From Spirogloea muscicola (taxonomy: Eukaryota; Streptophyta; Zygnematophyceae; Spirogloeales; Spirogloeaceae): a stretch of 64,000 nt of DNA. This document shows, piece after piece, positions 43,738 through 56,687 of this stretch. A program made the position numbers and the translations under genes. The stretch's first letter is position 1. Each line of letters opens with the position of its first letter. The notes under the pieces are model-generated. The model worked only from the letters and a program-made list of their open reading frames with translations, ran no database searches and was not told the origin of the DNA. Location of the stretch: positions 313,014 through 377,013 of the forward strand of contig WELB01000092.1 in the NCBI GenBank assembly GCA_009602725.1, given 5' to 3'.

Positions 43738-46010
43738 TCAAGCATCCTCAGTTGCAATCTTGAAGGCCTCTACAAAGCTCTCAGCTGGTTGGGCGCCTGA
43801 TAATTGGCAGCGGTTGTTAATCTGGTAGCAACAGTACAACAAGATTATGGTCAATGTACTCGCAACATTGGTCAATGTACTCGCAATACTGAATTCCCTA
43901 ATTTCCATCTCAGAGCACGTCCTGAGCAGCACGTAGCCTGACTTGAGGCGATCAATGTTGTCTTTTGCTATATCTCTGAATGATAACACCACATAGCCTG
44001 CATCGCAACCTCTCCCCATCCTCTTCATGCCCCTTCAAGATCTACTTTGCTGTACTTACCACAAAGTGAGGCACCCCAGTTACTCCCCTGGCGTGCTTGG
44101 AAAGCCCCATCTTGACCTGCCAGGCAGCAAGAATCAGATTCCCACCTACTGGATCAAAGCAGACAGCTGGACCACCCAAGAAGAAAACAACCAGTCCCAA
44201 ATGACAGAGTACAGCTCTTGCTTGGTGTTACGGAGAGCTTGATGGAAGACTGCATCAATATGCTTGACTACTAGTAATTTTGCTGTCTTTAAGCAAATCC
44301 AGTGTGAGCATGCACTGACATGTCATACCTGCATGTCCAAACAATCTTCTCCACTCTCTTGGGTTGCTGTAAACAAGAACAAACCAATTCCAGTTAAATG
44401 CTTCGTAAATCACCTCTTTCAGGCCTGCGTTCTCGTCCTCAAGGTACTCACGAGCACCTTTTACGCCAACTTTGTCTGCTGCTGCAATGAGAACTTCTCT
44501 GTTGGTATGCACAGAAGGTCTCCTTCAGCCAAAACAGCACCTTCTTGTTCCCTTACTCCACAGCACAAATAAGCTTCCAAGAACAGATAGTCAAGCATTC
44601 TTGCCAATGAAGGCAGGTACAAATTGTCTATATTATGGTCAGCTGTAAGACATGAATAATTACCTGTCTCCAATATACTTCTCTTCTGAGAAGTACTTTT
44701 TAAAAAGCTCATCAACCAGCACATTCTGCTTGTCTAATCCTTGCTTTGCGGCATATTCCAGAAGTCGGTGTGAGTCAAGAGTATTGCCCCTGCCAGAATG
44801 ACAAGCTACTGTAAGAGAACTGTGAGACATGCAAGGAGTAGCCTACCTGCAACCCATTGCCACCTAGGCTTGAGCCTCCCGTCATTACACAACAATCAAT
44901 CTAACCAGAAAAGGTGCAGCAGGACATCATCACAATCTTGGCATCACAGCGCACAGACCTAAGAGAACGCCTTATAATAGATATGTGTTTTGAGCCTACT
45001 TTGTGTCATCTTCATTGCTTTCACAACAACAAGGACGTCATTGTTGGTCGTCATGAGCAACAATGGAAGAACTTACGTCTTTCCGCCTAATGAGTAGTCA
45101 AGGCCGTAAGCTGAGAAGTGCTGGTGAGAATCAAGACATGGAAGGAATTTAGGAGGCTCCTCATACACCTCATTGAAGTCAAGCTTCTGATAGCAAACTC
45201 TATTATTAAAGTCTGAACAAACTTAAAAATGAGGAAGATGCCTGTGCTTGAGCTGATGGGCAAATTTATAAGCACAAGTTGCAGTGCCAATGCTTGCCGA
45301 TACTACAAGGCAGGCTGTTAGTGGCATAATTGATATCGGTAAACAAGGGACAAGGGCCATTTATCCACCTCCTTCATCTGCCCTTCCATAGACGGCACCC
45401 GGCTCTCGCCAAACTTGCTGATGTAATAGTTTCTCTTATCAACACCCTCCTTTGGCGCATTTGGATTCAAGAGAAAAGGATGCCATTGAACCTGCTCTCA
45501 GCATGGAACAAACAAAAATGAATGTCTCCGCGACTTAACCTGCAGTCCCCAGAAACCTGGCTAATGGTGAAGCAAGCAACTAGATCAACAGCACAGAGTG
45601 CCAGATTGCCTGCAACTTACAAATTGTACTAGCTGTCTTCCATGAAGAACACATTCAAGGAAAAGGAAAGGCAATAACGTCTTCCGATGGCAGGACATTC
45701 AGCAGCTACGAGCTGCAGCTAGCTCAAGCAAAGAAGACATGACTAATACCCAGCCTCCCAGCACAGCAACTAGCTATTCACCAACTGCAGAAGTTCCTGT
45801 GCCGTGCACTTGTACTGCTGTTTAGGGCAGAGCAGGCGACGACGCCGCGCGCACCTCAACGTCGTACTTGTCCTGAGTCTGCTTGATTGCCTCCTCCAGT
45901 CGCTTCTTCCCCACAAAGCACCACGGGCAGACGGTGTCGGACGTGACATCCACATGGACCTTCTGCCGGGCGTTGCCTGCCCCGTTGGAGAGCTTTCCCC
46001 CTCCCTCCAT
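43738..46010 (-). CDS. DsbA-family thioredoxin-fold oxidoreductase (FrnE-like)
   Basis: Seven exons with agreeing phases give 224 residues: 45855-46010, 45369-45491, 45077-45120, 44664-44789, 44414-44498, 44060-44116, 43738-43821. The protein has KVHVDVTSDTVCPWCFVGKKR, with a CPWC redox pair at residues 28-31. It continues VQWHPFLLNPNAP.EGVDK, GNTLDSHRLLEYAAKQG, ELFKKYFSEEKYIGDREVLIAAADKVG, and a cis-Pro region GVTGVPHFVI with AQPAESFVEAF near the end. This is the complete FrnE-like DsbA order and length. Members act as thiol-disulfide oxidoreductases; relatives include polyketide-pathway FrnE. No transit peptide is obvious, so a cytosolic location is likely. An upstream in-frame ATG at 46064 would add 18 residues. 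Confidence 0.9.
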
Positions 46011-46749
46011 AGCCAGCGGCTGCCGCCGACGTACACTCCTGTGATTTGTCAACGGCACTTGCACGTCGACTCAGCTCAAGGAATCACTGCAATGAAATGC
46101 TGCTGGCCAGCCCCACACACCGCTTCATGTTGCATCCGTGGTGCACTTCTCCATGTCCTGCCTCAGAGCGTCGCAAAATTTTCCTCTCTCACGAGGTGAA
46201 CGCTGCATGCAGCCAGCCAGTTGCACGTCGGGTGCCGCGGCAGCTCCGAGCTAAGGCCAGCAGCGAAAGCTAGCGGAAAGATATCGATATGGCCTGCCTG
46301 GCAGTGGTCTCCCAGCGAGCGCCGAAGACTAGCGGCAGCGACGCAGCACCGTCGCCGCCAGCGGCGGCGAGCGCGGGGAGCGCCGCGGCGAAGGCAGCGG
46401 CGGCGGCGGCAACGGCGGCGGCGATTGGAGCGCAACGAATTGTTATGCTAGAGGCCTTATCAAGTCTTTATCTTATAAGGAGAGGGAGTCGCCCGTGTTG
46501 ATGAATTGTCGCTAAGTAGCCCCCCGCCGCTGGCCTCTGCCACGCCGGGCCCTGCCGTGCCGCTCCTCCTCGACATGTCCTCGCTAAGGCCCCCGCGTCA
46601 GCGCCGTGGATGCGCCGACGCATCCACGGCTCCTCGGCCGCCCATTCTCGGCCGCCCACCTTCGAGAAAGGCACCCCCCAATCCCCCTCACTGCGGCGGA
46701 GCGGAAGCTTCCTGCCAGCTCTGCCCTGCCAAAGGAAGGCAAGGTATAG
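46011..46749. other. Leader region with GCG-rich triplets and a doubtful Ala-rich frame
   Basis: This lies upstream of the DsbA-like gene and has GCG/GGC triplets at 46390-46430. A plus-strand 70-codon Ala-rich frame at 46289-46501 has no homology or splice evidence; I do not call it. Confidence 0.35.
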
Positions 46750-47710
46750 CGCTGCAAAACAGTGGCTGTGAGAGGCCAGCAACGAGAGACTGAGCTCGTC
46801 CAGAGGGCGAGGGCTGTGAAAGCCAGCCTGAAAAGAATGAACAAGGTCTGAAAGATGAAAAAGCTTTCTCAGAAGGGGGTCAAGGCTGTGAAAGAGAGAA
46901 AGACTCTTTCAGTAGAGGGCGCTGGCTGTGAAAAGGCCAGCCCCGATTGTGAAACAGCACTCTCAAAGTAAGGCGATGGCCTTCGAGAGGCCAGCCCAAA
47001 AGAAGAGGAAATTGCTTCTGCAAAGTAGGCATCCGAATGAGAGAGGACAACGAACACGGTCCGCCAAGGAGCCGCCTAGTGTGGGGTAGCGCCATAACGT
47101 CGTTTGCCTGCCGCAGCATACACAAAGAAGAAGAAGGCGCGCGGTGCGCATGAAATGAATGGAGGCCATATCAAGCAGGCTGATAGACCATCCAGGAGTC
47201 AACGAGAGAAGTTTCATGCTTTTTACGCCTTTCGGCCCTTCCAGTCCTTGTTCATTTCTTTGGGCTGGCGTCTCACAGCCATGCAATGTATTCAGGAGAG
47301 ATGTTTCTCCGGGCAGAAGCAGAGACAGAGAGTGGGGCAACAACAGAGCGAAGCCCTATGATGAGGGAGGCTAAGGAAGAAAGAAATAGCTCTTTCAACT
47401 GTAAGGCATTGGCTGCGAAAGGCCAGCCCAAAAGGACAACAAGGTCGGGAAAGGTAACTGTGCACAAACTGGCTGAAGGGGGCCTTCAGTACCTTAAAGA
47501 CAGAAGGCGAGCGGCGCGCATGAGATCAAAGGGTGGCCAATTCAAGCCAATACATTGTTCAGGCAAAACGACTCCAAGAAAATGAAGCTCTTCCCAAGAG
47601 GAGTCGGCGGCAGTGAAAGTCCAGCCCAAAGGAAGAAGCTCTTTTGGAGGGGACGATTCCTGTGAAAGCCAGTTGTAATGGTAATGGACAAGATCCAATG
47701 GGAAGCTCCA
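46750..47710 (-). repeat. Dense cluster of retrotransposon tail modules
   Basis: Modules with GGCTGTGARAGGCCAGCC or close variants lie at about 46765, 46815, 46885, 46925, 46980, 47410, 47605 and 47650 in minus-element orientation. One at 47260 is reversed (GGGCTGGCGTCTCACAGCC). GCGCGCGGTGCGCATG blocks at 47136 and 47504 match 26446 and 37411; their reverse complement encodes MRTARLL, a piece of truncated element 3' ends. Confidence 0.7.
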
Positions 47711-48378
47711 AGACGGAAGCGCCAATTGCTGAGCAGAATGAATGGCTACTGTACTGTAAATGGAGAAGAAGCTCTACCAGAATCTTCTTGAATTTGCAAC
47801 TATGGCTACAGAAGTAGAGACCAATAAGATCAGCCATTGGCAGATGGCAATCACAAGTATCAATATCCCTCAGCCACCGATCTTTGCATGTCCACATGGA
47901 TACACCTGTCACTCTGGTGGGACCTGACTGAAGAGTATGTGAGTGCATTAAGCTGCTGTATGGACTTGCTGCTACAATGTAAGATTCACAATTGATCACC
48001 ACGGCTGAATTCTTCCAAATTTTCAATAACAAGTAAATCCCAAAGCCATGATGTAACAAATTACACCACACTGTTACATTAAGCTTGAGGCCCTCTTGTC
48101 ATCAAGTTCGTTGTTACTAAGAAACATACTTACACGCTCTCTTAAGCTAAATACCATCTACAGACACTAAAGGGATCACAATCTGCTGTGTATGCCCGGC
48201 CCATCAGCAGGTGCTGCAGTCTGCACCCCAGAGAGGGCAGGGGCTTGAACACGTCCTATCCATCAGCAAGCCCCACCAATCAGCAGCTAGGCCTGAGCCA
48301 AGGTGATGTACACTCAATGAAGAAGAGAAACGCAGGACCTAGGGAGTCCTTGAGTCCCATCTCATGCTCAAGATTGCA
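47711..48378. other. 3' flank of ALB3
   Basis: No recognised coding. The minus frame at 47559-48071 has no family likeness and runs into the repeat cluster. Confidence 0.35.
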
Positions 48379-51300
48379 TCAAACTGTCCTTTTGGACCTC
48401 TTGGACCGTTTACTCCTCTTTGATGCCGGGTTAGACGTGGCACCGCCATTGGTAGCTCCCACCTGACAAAAGCTTGTGATTGAGTCATAAACAGCTGAAG
48501 TATCTCGAACATCAGATGTACTTCGTAAAGAGGAAAAATAGTAAAACGCCACACCACATGGCTATTCTGCCTGAGATGGAAGGCGGCCTAGTCAAAGTAT
48601 AGAGGCGAGATTGAAGTAGCTGCCAATCTACAATTCGGCTTGGCTGACGAATATGCAAGCCGCAAGAACCGTATCTCCAACATGAATGATAATCAGGCAA
48701 ACAATCCCTCACCCTGGCTGGCGCGACATCTGGAACAGCGAACTCATCATCACCATCCTCCTCATCCTCTCCATCATCGTCACCCTCATCCTCTGCATGT
48801 GCGCTCTGCTGCTGCTGCTGCTGCTGCTCTCTTAACAACCTCTCTCTGTTTTCCTGCGCTCTCGTCGCTGCAGCCTTGGATGCCTCCTCAGCAGCTTGCC
48901 TGGCTGTGGCCTTCTTTACTTGCTCGGCCTCTTTTAGTTGCCGGAACCTGCAGCATGCCAACGTAAACTAATCAGCTCACATTACTTCATACTGCAGATA
49001 TGATATTTATTGCAGTGTGTAGTGCATGTATATACCCATACTTACAAACGTGAAAGGTGAAAGTAAACTGAATGTCTTCCAAATCCAAGAACAAGCAATA
49101 AACAACCCCTTAGCCTTTGGAAACTCATAACACCTATTTGGTTGGATAGCCAACAAATATGATCTAGACCGTACCTCTCACCCCGTTGCCTCTCCTTCTC
49201 ACTATCTGTTGCAATCTGGCCGGATCTGCGAGCTTGACCCACATCAATGATGTCCGCAACATCGGTTGTGAGGACATTGGCGGCTCCTCCCATCTTTCTC
49301 AAGTATACCTGTTGTGCTGTGCTAAGAAGATTATTGGTGAACCTGCAAGCAACCACACAATGAGATAAGAAACTCATAAGAAACACACAAGAGACACATC
49401 CCGATAAGGATTTCAACTATCACCTGCTTGATAAGAAACTCATAAGAAACACAGAAGAGACACATCCTGCTGAGCATCTTGACTATCACCTGCTCCTGTT
49501 GTGGGACTACACAAGTATTGGTATGGGCGTACAGCAAGTGCAATAAGCTGCTGTGGGAAGGAGGCTCACCAGTACAGGCTAAGACCTGATGGCACTGACA
49601 GAGAGAAATAACCAATCATAAGTGGAAGGAACTTCAGTATGGCCTGTGTATTCTTTTGGGCAGGATCGTCACTCTGCACGATGCAAGAACAACAAGCTTA
49701 GTCAAGCAGAACCGAAGACGGCTCTCATGTTGCCAGATCACCACATACAGTCTCACAGGCAGGTGGCAAGGTAACATACACCATGAGCCTTATCATATAA
49801 GATTTACCTGTGCAGTCTGCATCATCTGCATGCTGTAGTATTGCGATGCCACAAGGAGCACCGGAAGGACCAGATATGCAGCAGTGTCTTGCCACCCAAG
49901 CGGAGGGGCTCCGTCCTACTCAGAGATCAGAAGGTGACAGCCATCAGCATGCCATCTGCAGTCACTTTGTGTGGCTGAGAATTACTTCTTGCTAGTCTCG
50001 CTGAAGAAGTCTTGCCTGCGTAACTTTGCCTGGAGAGCATTATGTTGCCTATGAGCACTTACGTAAGGCAGCCAGATCTGCAGCTGTATCTAAGCATGCA
50101 TACTGGGTTCACGCTGATCAGGCTACAGGTGCTCACCACCAACGGGAAAAGCCATGAGATGCCAGTACCAGCTTGCCTTGCTGCAATGCTTGTTGGGCCA
50201 GCCAATGATGGAATCCAGAAGAAGCCTTCTGTCAAGACTCCCTGCCACAGAGAAGACACGGTGCATATTCGACCAGATTCCTGTCAACACTTCCCTGTCA
50301 TGGACCAGACCAATTATCTAAGTTGGACGATAAGTATCCACAAACATGCAGGTCAATGCTCACTGCAGCCCCTGCTTTAAGCGCGTCCTTGTAGGGCTTT
50401 GCTCATCTCAAATGCTGGAGTCTGCCAGGTTTTCAAATTTCTCAACATGGTCTTCCAGTCAAAGCCAAACTTGCACGTACCTCATTAGCAACATTGCTCA
50501 AAGCTCGATAAAGACCAATCCAAATAGGGAGAGTTGCAAGAGTCGGCAAGCAACCTGGAGCTCATACAGTGTAAGTATTAGTGCCAAGCACTAAGGGCAT
50601 TTGAAGGAATAGTGTGACACATGACCTTTAGGCTTGCACAATCAACCAGCATGAACAGCTCTGCACTTGTTCGCACTTGATCACACACATTATGGGAACG
50701 ACCTTGGACGGTGATGAGTGATCACATATTAGCTGTTTGCTGAAAGCTGTAGGCTGAATCTGAAAGCCTACCTGCCAATGGATTTACGCCAGCCTGCTTG
50801 TACAAGCGTGCTGTCTCCAGCTGTATCCTTTCCTGCCACCCTCTCAGAGAGGCAAAACTCTTCAGCATCTCATTTGCCACTGAAGAGCTTACACCCTGAC
50901 CAAAGGAACTGGAAGTCTTCAGGCTAGAGTGTTGGCACTGTTCAACACCCTCCAGTAGATCAGCAACCAGAGCTTCAGAATAGCCAGGATCAAGCACAGG
51001 CTCAACACCTGCCCTTATCGAGGGCACTCTGCAAAGGGCAACTCAGCACTTGAAGGAGACAGAGACTGCAGCGTACGTCCAGGACAACAGTACATACCTG
51101 CTCGCCTTTGTACCTGGCCTGAATGGCCTTGATCTTTGGCTGCAGGCTCTGCATTGCCAAAGTAGACTCAACCTGCGCCGCCACACAGAGCCACACTTGT
51201 AAGACCAACCTTAAAGAAGAAGTTGTGATGTGACTCTCAGTGAAAGTACTGTCTATGCTATATCCTGCTGCAGTAGGCAACTTTTGTGTAAGAAATGTGA

Positions 51301-52404
51301 TTTTGTATGTGGCAACCCAGGCAAGAAGACAACCGCAGCTAAGTATGCCGCTAAAGGCTTGCTGCAGTCTGCAGAGTGTGGCATGCACAAAAGGGCTTTT
51401 GAAAGCATTGCCACTGAGAAACAACCACCAAGGCAAGCACACACAGTGAGAGACAAGACAATAATCATCTGTGTTGGTGGCAACAACCCTACACCAGACT
51501 GCTGCAAGCCAGGGTACCTGCTTCTTGGTCAGAGGATATGTTGCAGCCTTCACGAGGACAGTGAGGAGGATGATAGAGAAGCCATATGCATACGGAATAT
51601 GCACAGCCGAGAGGCCACTCTCCAGCAGCTGCACACCAGGGAAATGCAATGTCCACTTGATTGCCAGATTGTCACTTGACCTCACGACAGACAGGTGTTG
51701 CCATGTAAGTAAGTGACACATGATCGGCATTCGTACGAGGTTGCAACCGATGCTAATACGAGCCATGCAGCACTGCATGCTGCAGAGCAACTTGAGATAG
51801 CTTGACAGCGGTGTTGCCCAGCTCTTATGCCTGTCCAAGACACAGGATGCAGAGGGCTACAAGAAGCGCCATGGCATCAATGATCACTGAACTCACAAGC
51901 TGTTCTGATAGGTATTGTCATGACAATCGCAGGACATGGTGTGTTCTGCAGCCTATGCTAACCTTCAGAACCCACTCCAGAGAATCCGTGACGCCAGACA
52001 GCCAGTCACTCTGCTTCACAACGGTAGCTGCGGCGTCGGTAGCTGAGGCGGCAGCGCCGCCTGCAGACGCCGCCGCAGCGGCGGCAGCATCTGCAGCGGA
52101 CGAGGCAGCCCCAGCCGCTGCATCGATGACGCCGCCTGCCGCGTCGGCGGTGGCATCCGCTAGGACTAGAGCGCGGCTGACGACGCTCTCCAGCACTCCG
52201 CCATGAATATCCAACAAGGCCCTGGCGACGGGCAGCCTGCTGGCCGAATTGGCATGGCGCGCAGAGCGTGGCAGGCAAAGGAGGCCGACGGTTCCGCAGC
52301 CGAACGAGCGGAGGGAGCCGACGGACACGGCGGCGGGCCGCGCGCAGCGCAGGCCCGGCGGCGAGGAGAGGCAGCGCGATGGCGCGGCGGCGGCGGCGGC
52401 GGCG
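48379..52404 (-). CDS. ALB3: ALBINO3 thylakoid membrane insertase (Oxa1/YidC family), 5' end missing
   Basis: It inserts light-harvesting proteins into the thylakoid membrane together with cpSRP43. Eleven exons are visible: 51963 into the gap, 51518-51628, 51098-51172, 50772-50832, 50481-50554, 50137-50241, 49808-49915, 49570-49673, 49175-49342, 48713-48947, 48379-48462; all phases agree. Matches include GLSAVHIPYAYGF, VKAATYPLTKKQVESTLAMQ, LQPKIKAIQARYKGEQERIQ, YKQAGVNPLAG, EGFFWIPSLAGPTSIAARQ, GISWLFPLV, YFSLSVPSGLSLYWFTNN and LLSTAQQVYLRKMGG. The C-terminus has a Gln run, an acidic tract and the basic ending KRSKRSKRTV, the cpSRP43-binding type of motif. Exon 1 begins in a low-complexity Ala-rich stretch; its frame is open into the N gap without an ATG, so the start and most of the transit peptide are not in the sequence. 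Confidence 0.95.
49364..49494. repeat. Tandem duplication of 66 bp in an ALB3 intron
   Basis: Two copies starting at 49364 and 49430 share GATAAGAAACTCATAAGAAA and an ending ACTATCACCTGCT, with a few substitutions. Confidence 0.8.
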
Positions 52405-53262
52405 NNNNNNNNNNNNNNNNNNNNNNNNNNNNNNNNNNNNNNNNNNNNNNNNNNNNNNNNNNNNNNNNNNNNNNNNNNNNNNNNNNNNNNNNNNNNNNNN
52501 NNNNNNNNNNNNNNNNNNNNNNNNNNNNNNNNNNNNNNNNNNNNNNNNNNNNNNNNNNNNNNNNNNNNNNNNNNNNNNNNNNNNNNNNNNNNNNNNNNNN
52601 NNNNNNNNNNNNNNNNNNNNNNNNNNNNNNNNNNNNNNNNNNNNNNNNNNNNNNNNNNNNNNNNNNNNNNNNNNNNNNNNNNNNNNNNNNNNNNNNNNNN
52701 NNNNNNNNNNNNNNNNNNNNNNNNNNNNNNNNNNNNNNNNNNNNNNNNNNNNNNNNNNNNNNNNNNNNNNNNNNNNNNNNNNNNNNNNNNNNNNNNNNNN
52801 NNNNNNNNNNNNNNNNNNNNNNNNNNNNNNNNNNNNNNNNNNNNNNNNNNNNNNNNNNNNNNNNNNNNNNNNNNNNNNNNNNNNNNNNNNNNNNNNNNNN
52901 NNNNNNNNNNNNNNNNNNNNNNNNNNNNNNNNNNNNNNNNNNNNNNNNNNNNNNNNNNNNNNNNNNNNNNNNNNNNNNNNNNNNNNNNNNNNNNNNNNNN
53001 NNNNNNNNNNNNNNNNNNNNNNNNNNNNNNNNNNNNNNNNNNNNNNNNNNNNNNNNNNNNNNNNNNNNNNNNNNNNNNNNNNNNNNNNNNNNNNNNNNNN
53101 NNNNNNNNNNNNNNNNNNNNNNNNNNNNNNNNNNNNNNNNNNNNNNNNNNNNNNNNNNNNNNNNNNNNNNNNNNNNNNNNNNNNNNNNNNNNNNNNNNNN
53201 NNNNNNNNNNNNNNNNNNNNNNNNNNNNNNNNNNNNNNNNNNNNNNNNNNNNNNNNNNNNNN
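52383..53262. other. Assembly gap entered through a GGC tract
   Basis: N covers 52405-53262 (858 N). The 20 or so bases before it are pure CGG triplets. The gap hides the 5' ends of both divergent genes, ALB3 and the CCCH gene. Confidence 0.95.
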
Positions 53263-55033
53263 GGGGCCGCGGCTCAGCTGGCGCCGGCCGGCGCGGCCGA
53301 CGGCTTCCCGGCCAGCGAGCAGCCCGACGTGCAGCCCGATGCCAAGCAGACGGCCGTGCTGGACGCCGCGGATGCGGATGGCAACGGCCACGACAAGGGC
53401 CCGGCCGACTCGCCCGGCATCCAGGACCGGAGCCGGAGCCGGAGCCGGGAGCGGAGCCGGAGCCGGAGCCGGAGCAGGGAGAGGAGCCACGAGCGGCGGG
53501 CGGGCGACGGGCACGCGGCCGGCGCCGACGCCGACGCCAAGGACCGGAGGGAGTCCCCTCGGCGGACGCAGGACCCCACTGCGGCCATGGAGCACCCGGC
53601 GGGCGTGACGGACTTCGCCAGCCCCGCCGACCGGCACGGCTATGGGACCCAAGCGGACGATGCTGCCGATGCTGGCGACTACGCTGCAGCAGGAGCTGCA
53701 GCTGATGCTGCGGCTGCGGCTGCCAACTTTGCCACGGCCGAGAACCCTTATGGAGCGTACAGCCAGTATATCGCCAAGTCATTGCCCAGCCAAGCTAGCT
53801 ACTACATGGAGGCGCAGAATTGGCAGGTGCGATTTGATCCTTCCCTGATCCGATGCAGAGAAGGCCAAAAACAGCGGTTTTGCTTGGATGCCAAGGACAA
53901 GGGTGTCTGCTAGCACATGCTTGACCCTGATGCTGCAGGTCTTGCTCGCTTGCTCAGGTGACTGGCGACAGAAGTGCTGCTGCTGCTGCCTTTACTGAAC
54001 AAGCCTTCCCTGGGGTAAGATTTTCCTTCTTGCTTGTTGGACTTGACAAAATTTTCTGTACTTGCCTCATACTGCAAGTACGTCTTCACCCGCCTTTCAC
54101 CATGGTTGCCCTACCAAGCCTCAGTCCTTCAGGTCACTATCTGTCAGTTGCTATCTTTGAGAATATAAGGTTCGAGGGAGCACAGTCGGAGAAGTCGCTT
54201 GCAAAGCTGGGTCCTTTGTATTTGGCAAGGTCCCCTGCGGAACATAGGACAATCAAATCTGATGCTTGTCAATGGGTTTCTACGGGTGCAGCGGGAGGTC
54301 TGCAGAGACTTCCTTCAGGGCCGCTGTGCAAGAGGCACTGGTTGCAGGTCTGGCATTGAAACTCCTCAATATGATCATTCTGAGCTCTAGCTATCCTTGA
54401 TATGGAAGAGTACATGTGCATTACAGACCATACTGAGGTTGCTAAGTGCGTGCGGATACAGTCGCACAGTTTTGCAAGCAGTTCTCGTCTGCTTCTAGAA
54501 GAAGGATGTGACTTGCTATTAAGAATCAAAACACATTCTCTTGTTGCAGGTATCTCCACCAAGCTCCTGAGCGAGGATTTGTGGAGCCAGAGGTAAGTGG
54601 TTCTATCTAGGTCGTTTACACTTACAGATGGCGCGTGTAGGTTCTTTGATTGTGCAATTTCTTAGGTCGTGGCTCTAGTATTTAATATCTGTACTTTTGG
54701 GGCCTCTCTGCTAGCTTGTCAGAGCAAAGGCTGAATTTTTAAGGTGCCCTTATGAGACGAAGTCAAAGGCAACAACAACTCATCAGGCGGAATTTGTCAT
54801 GCGCTATGCAGCCCTGCCGAGACTTCCTCGTGGGGAGGTGTATGAGACCCTACTGCCGTTACTTACATGCGGGCGCACCTTTGTGTCGGGACTTCTTCAA
54901 CGGCTTTTGTTCACGAGGCACAGAGTGTCGGTAAGCTTCCTATGCCTTTGCTAACAGTCTCCCTAATGAGGCCATTTCTAGTCAACGTCACCATTGTTTA
55001 GTTGGTCATGAACCATGCAAAGATTCTCCCTGA
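53263..55033 (+). CDS. RS-rich triple CCCH zinc-finger protein, 5' end missing
   Basis: Six exons are visible: gap to 53826, 53958-54014, 54292-54347, 54550-54592, 54812-54930, 54982-55033. The N-terminal part is Ala/Asp-rich with an Arg-Ser dipeptide domain (about 53425-53495), as in splicing factors. Three CCCH fingers follow: CRDFLQGRCARGTGCRYLH (split by an intron), CRDFLVGRCMRPYCRYLH, and CRDFFNGFCSRGTECRQRH (also split). The finger spacing resembles animal ZC3H10. It probably binds RNA in the nucleus. The C-terminus is uncertain: the frame meets TGA at 55031-55033, but a strong donor (ATTG|GTAAGT) follows only a few bases later. An open frame at 55146-55400 ends in a coiled-coil-like stretch (RTQVAALRNYEIVRARL). 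Either there is a 3' UTR intron or my last junction is wrong. Confidence 0.8.
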
Positions 55034-56070
55034 CATTGGTAAGTCTTAGTTGTCAAGTCAAGCGCGACTCAGTGTATGGTGTCACCATGGGGCTGTGTAT
55101 GTTGCTTGTCATGAAAGTCAAGTGGGTCCGCTTGAAATGCTTTAAGTGGTCTGTCTTGCCATTGTGCATGCAGGCTCTCTCACGTTGAGCACATTCGACG
55201 GCCTAATTACTAGTTGTGTCCATGCACCAGCTACGTACATCAGATGCCTGCTCAGCTGCCCTGACAACCACCACCACTTGCAAAGGATGGACAACCGCAC
55301 GCAAGTAGCCGCGTTGAGGAACTACGAGATTGTGCGCGCGCGCCTCAGAGACTCTGCTGTCTCAGAAGCCTCAAAGGCCCCAAGAGCTTTAAAAGCTTGA
55401 CAGCTTATGAAACCTTTCATTGTTTCAAGAAAGTCACAACGTTCATGCCCAGTAGGTGTCATCGGTCTCAGTGTCTCCAAGCGGCTTGCTTGCATATATG
55501 AAGTCATTGTGGCAACACAGCCTTGTGTGCAGCAATGAGCAAGCGCTTGCACAGAATTAGCTATTTGCTTTGTCATGAACATCGTTTGTGCGCAGCACGC
55601 AAGCTGAGCCTTGTGAAAGCCTGCAGTGCTTGATTTATGGTCCCAGGCTTGTGGGTGCTGGGTTTCCGTGTTGGGCCGTCTGTGACGCACCTCGGTGCCA
55701 GATGAGAGCCAAGCTTTTGTAATACCTTGTTGAAAGGTGTCAACTTCCAATGTAAAACTGAGAAGAGTCGCCCGTCAGATATGGTGCATGCACAGGATAA
55801 GGATGTGTGGGCTTGCAGCAAGCTGTGGGGTTCTGGACTGGCTGGGGCCATCCCTTGATCAGCTTTTGCGATCTGTAATGCAATCAAATTTTGCCAGCTG
55901 CAGTCGATATCTTTGGCTGTTTAGGTCCTCGGTTCCACACTCTCCTTACAGAACATTGCCAATCAAGGCTATGCACGTCCTGCAGATATGCGGCTGAGAT
56001 GGGCTTGCCAGCTGCATATCTGTCATTCTTGCGATGACGAGTGTCGGCCTGTTTGCAGCGCGCTCAGGCT
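55034..56070. other. 3' flank of the CCCH gene
   Basis: A possible last exon lies at about 55175-55400, as noted for the CCCH gene. Beyond that no gene is recognised. Confidence 0.35.
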
Positions 56071-56071
56071 C

Positions 56072-56265
56072 ACGCTTTGCACCAGAAAGCTGGGCAAGCT
56101 TTACTTGGTGGCAGAAGGGCTTCGACTCTGCCATCTGGTATTCAGGCATCGATTGGCGACCGTTATGTATTGACCCGTGGTTACTGAGCGGGTCAGTCTG
56201 CAGTGGGTGATGTACGTCATCAGGTGTGTTTGCCTTTGTACCTAGGCCATTTTGGCCTCCATTTA
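56072..56265 (+). repeat. Second-family retroelement tail, copy 1
   Basis: It begins GCACCAGAAAGCTGG and shares CATCGATTGGCGACC, GTGGTTACTGAGCGGGTCAG and GGTGATGTACRTC with copies at 56688 and 57405. Just before the shared stop the frame resembles the LLTRGY ending of the first family. Confidence 0.65.
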
Positions 56266-56687
56266 TTTCAAATACACGAACATTCCCTCGTGGCTGACTC
56301 GTGGCTGAGCACGAGGGGTGCACAAGCACTGGTATCTCAATGCCACCCATAAAATTGACTAGAAGAGCCTCGTCCACTGCACCACACAGTCGCCAAGACA
56401 GATGAGCTTGGCATGGCGCCCTCATTCAGCATCACGTGTGGGTTATGGCTGTGGACAATTTGAGACCGGCTGTATCTGGTTGATCACAGCCATTGCTCGT
56501 GTACTCGGTGGGACACTGCAGTGTTCGGGGAGAATTCGGCACTTTGCACTGCAGCAGCTGCTCAGTCTCACAGCGGTGGCCTGATGCTGCGCCGCCGCAG
56601 GTGCGGCCCCGAATGCAGCAGCATGTCAGTGCCCGCTGCGGACCGGCGCCGCAGGTGGCGGTAAAACCACGCGCTGCGGCGGCGTCT

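Noticed and set aside
46221-46501. Two Ala/Arg-rich plus frames upstream of the DsbA-like gene
   Set aside because: They are low-complexity translations of GCG triplets with no splice partner or homology.
52006-53913. Frames of about 500 codons across the second gap
   Set aside because: They too are held open by N. Only the parts outside the gap that continue into homologous exons (ALB3, CCCH) were used.
55322-55750. 142-codon minus frame
   Set aside because: No homology or splice sites; it lies antisense to the CCCH gene's 3' region.
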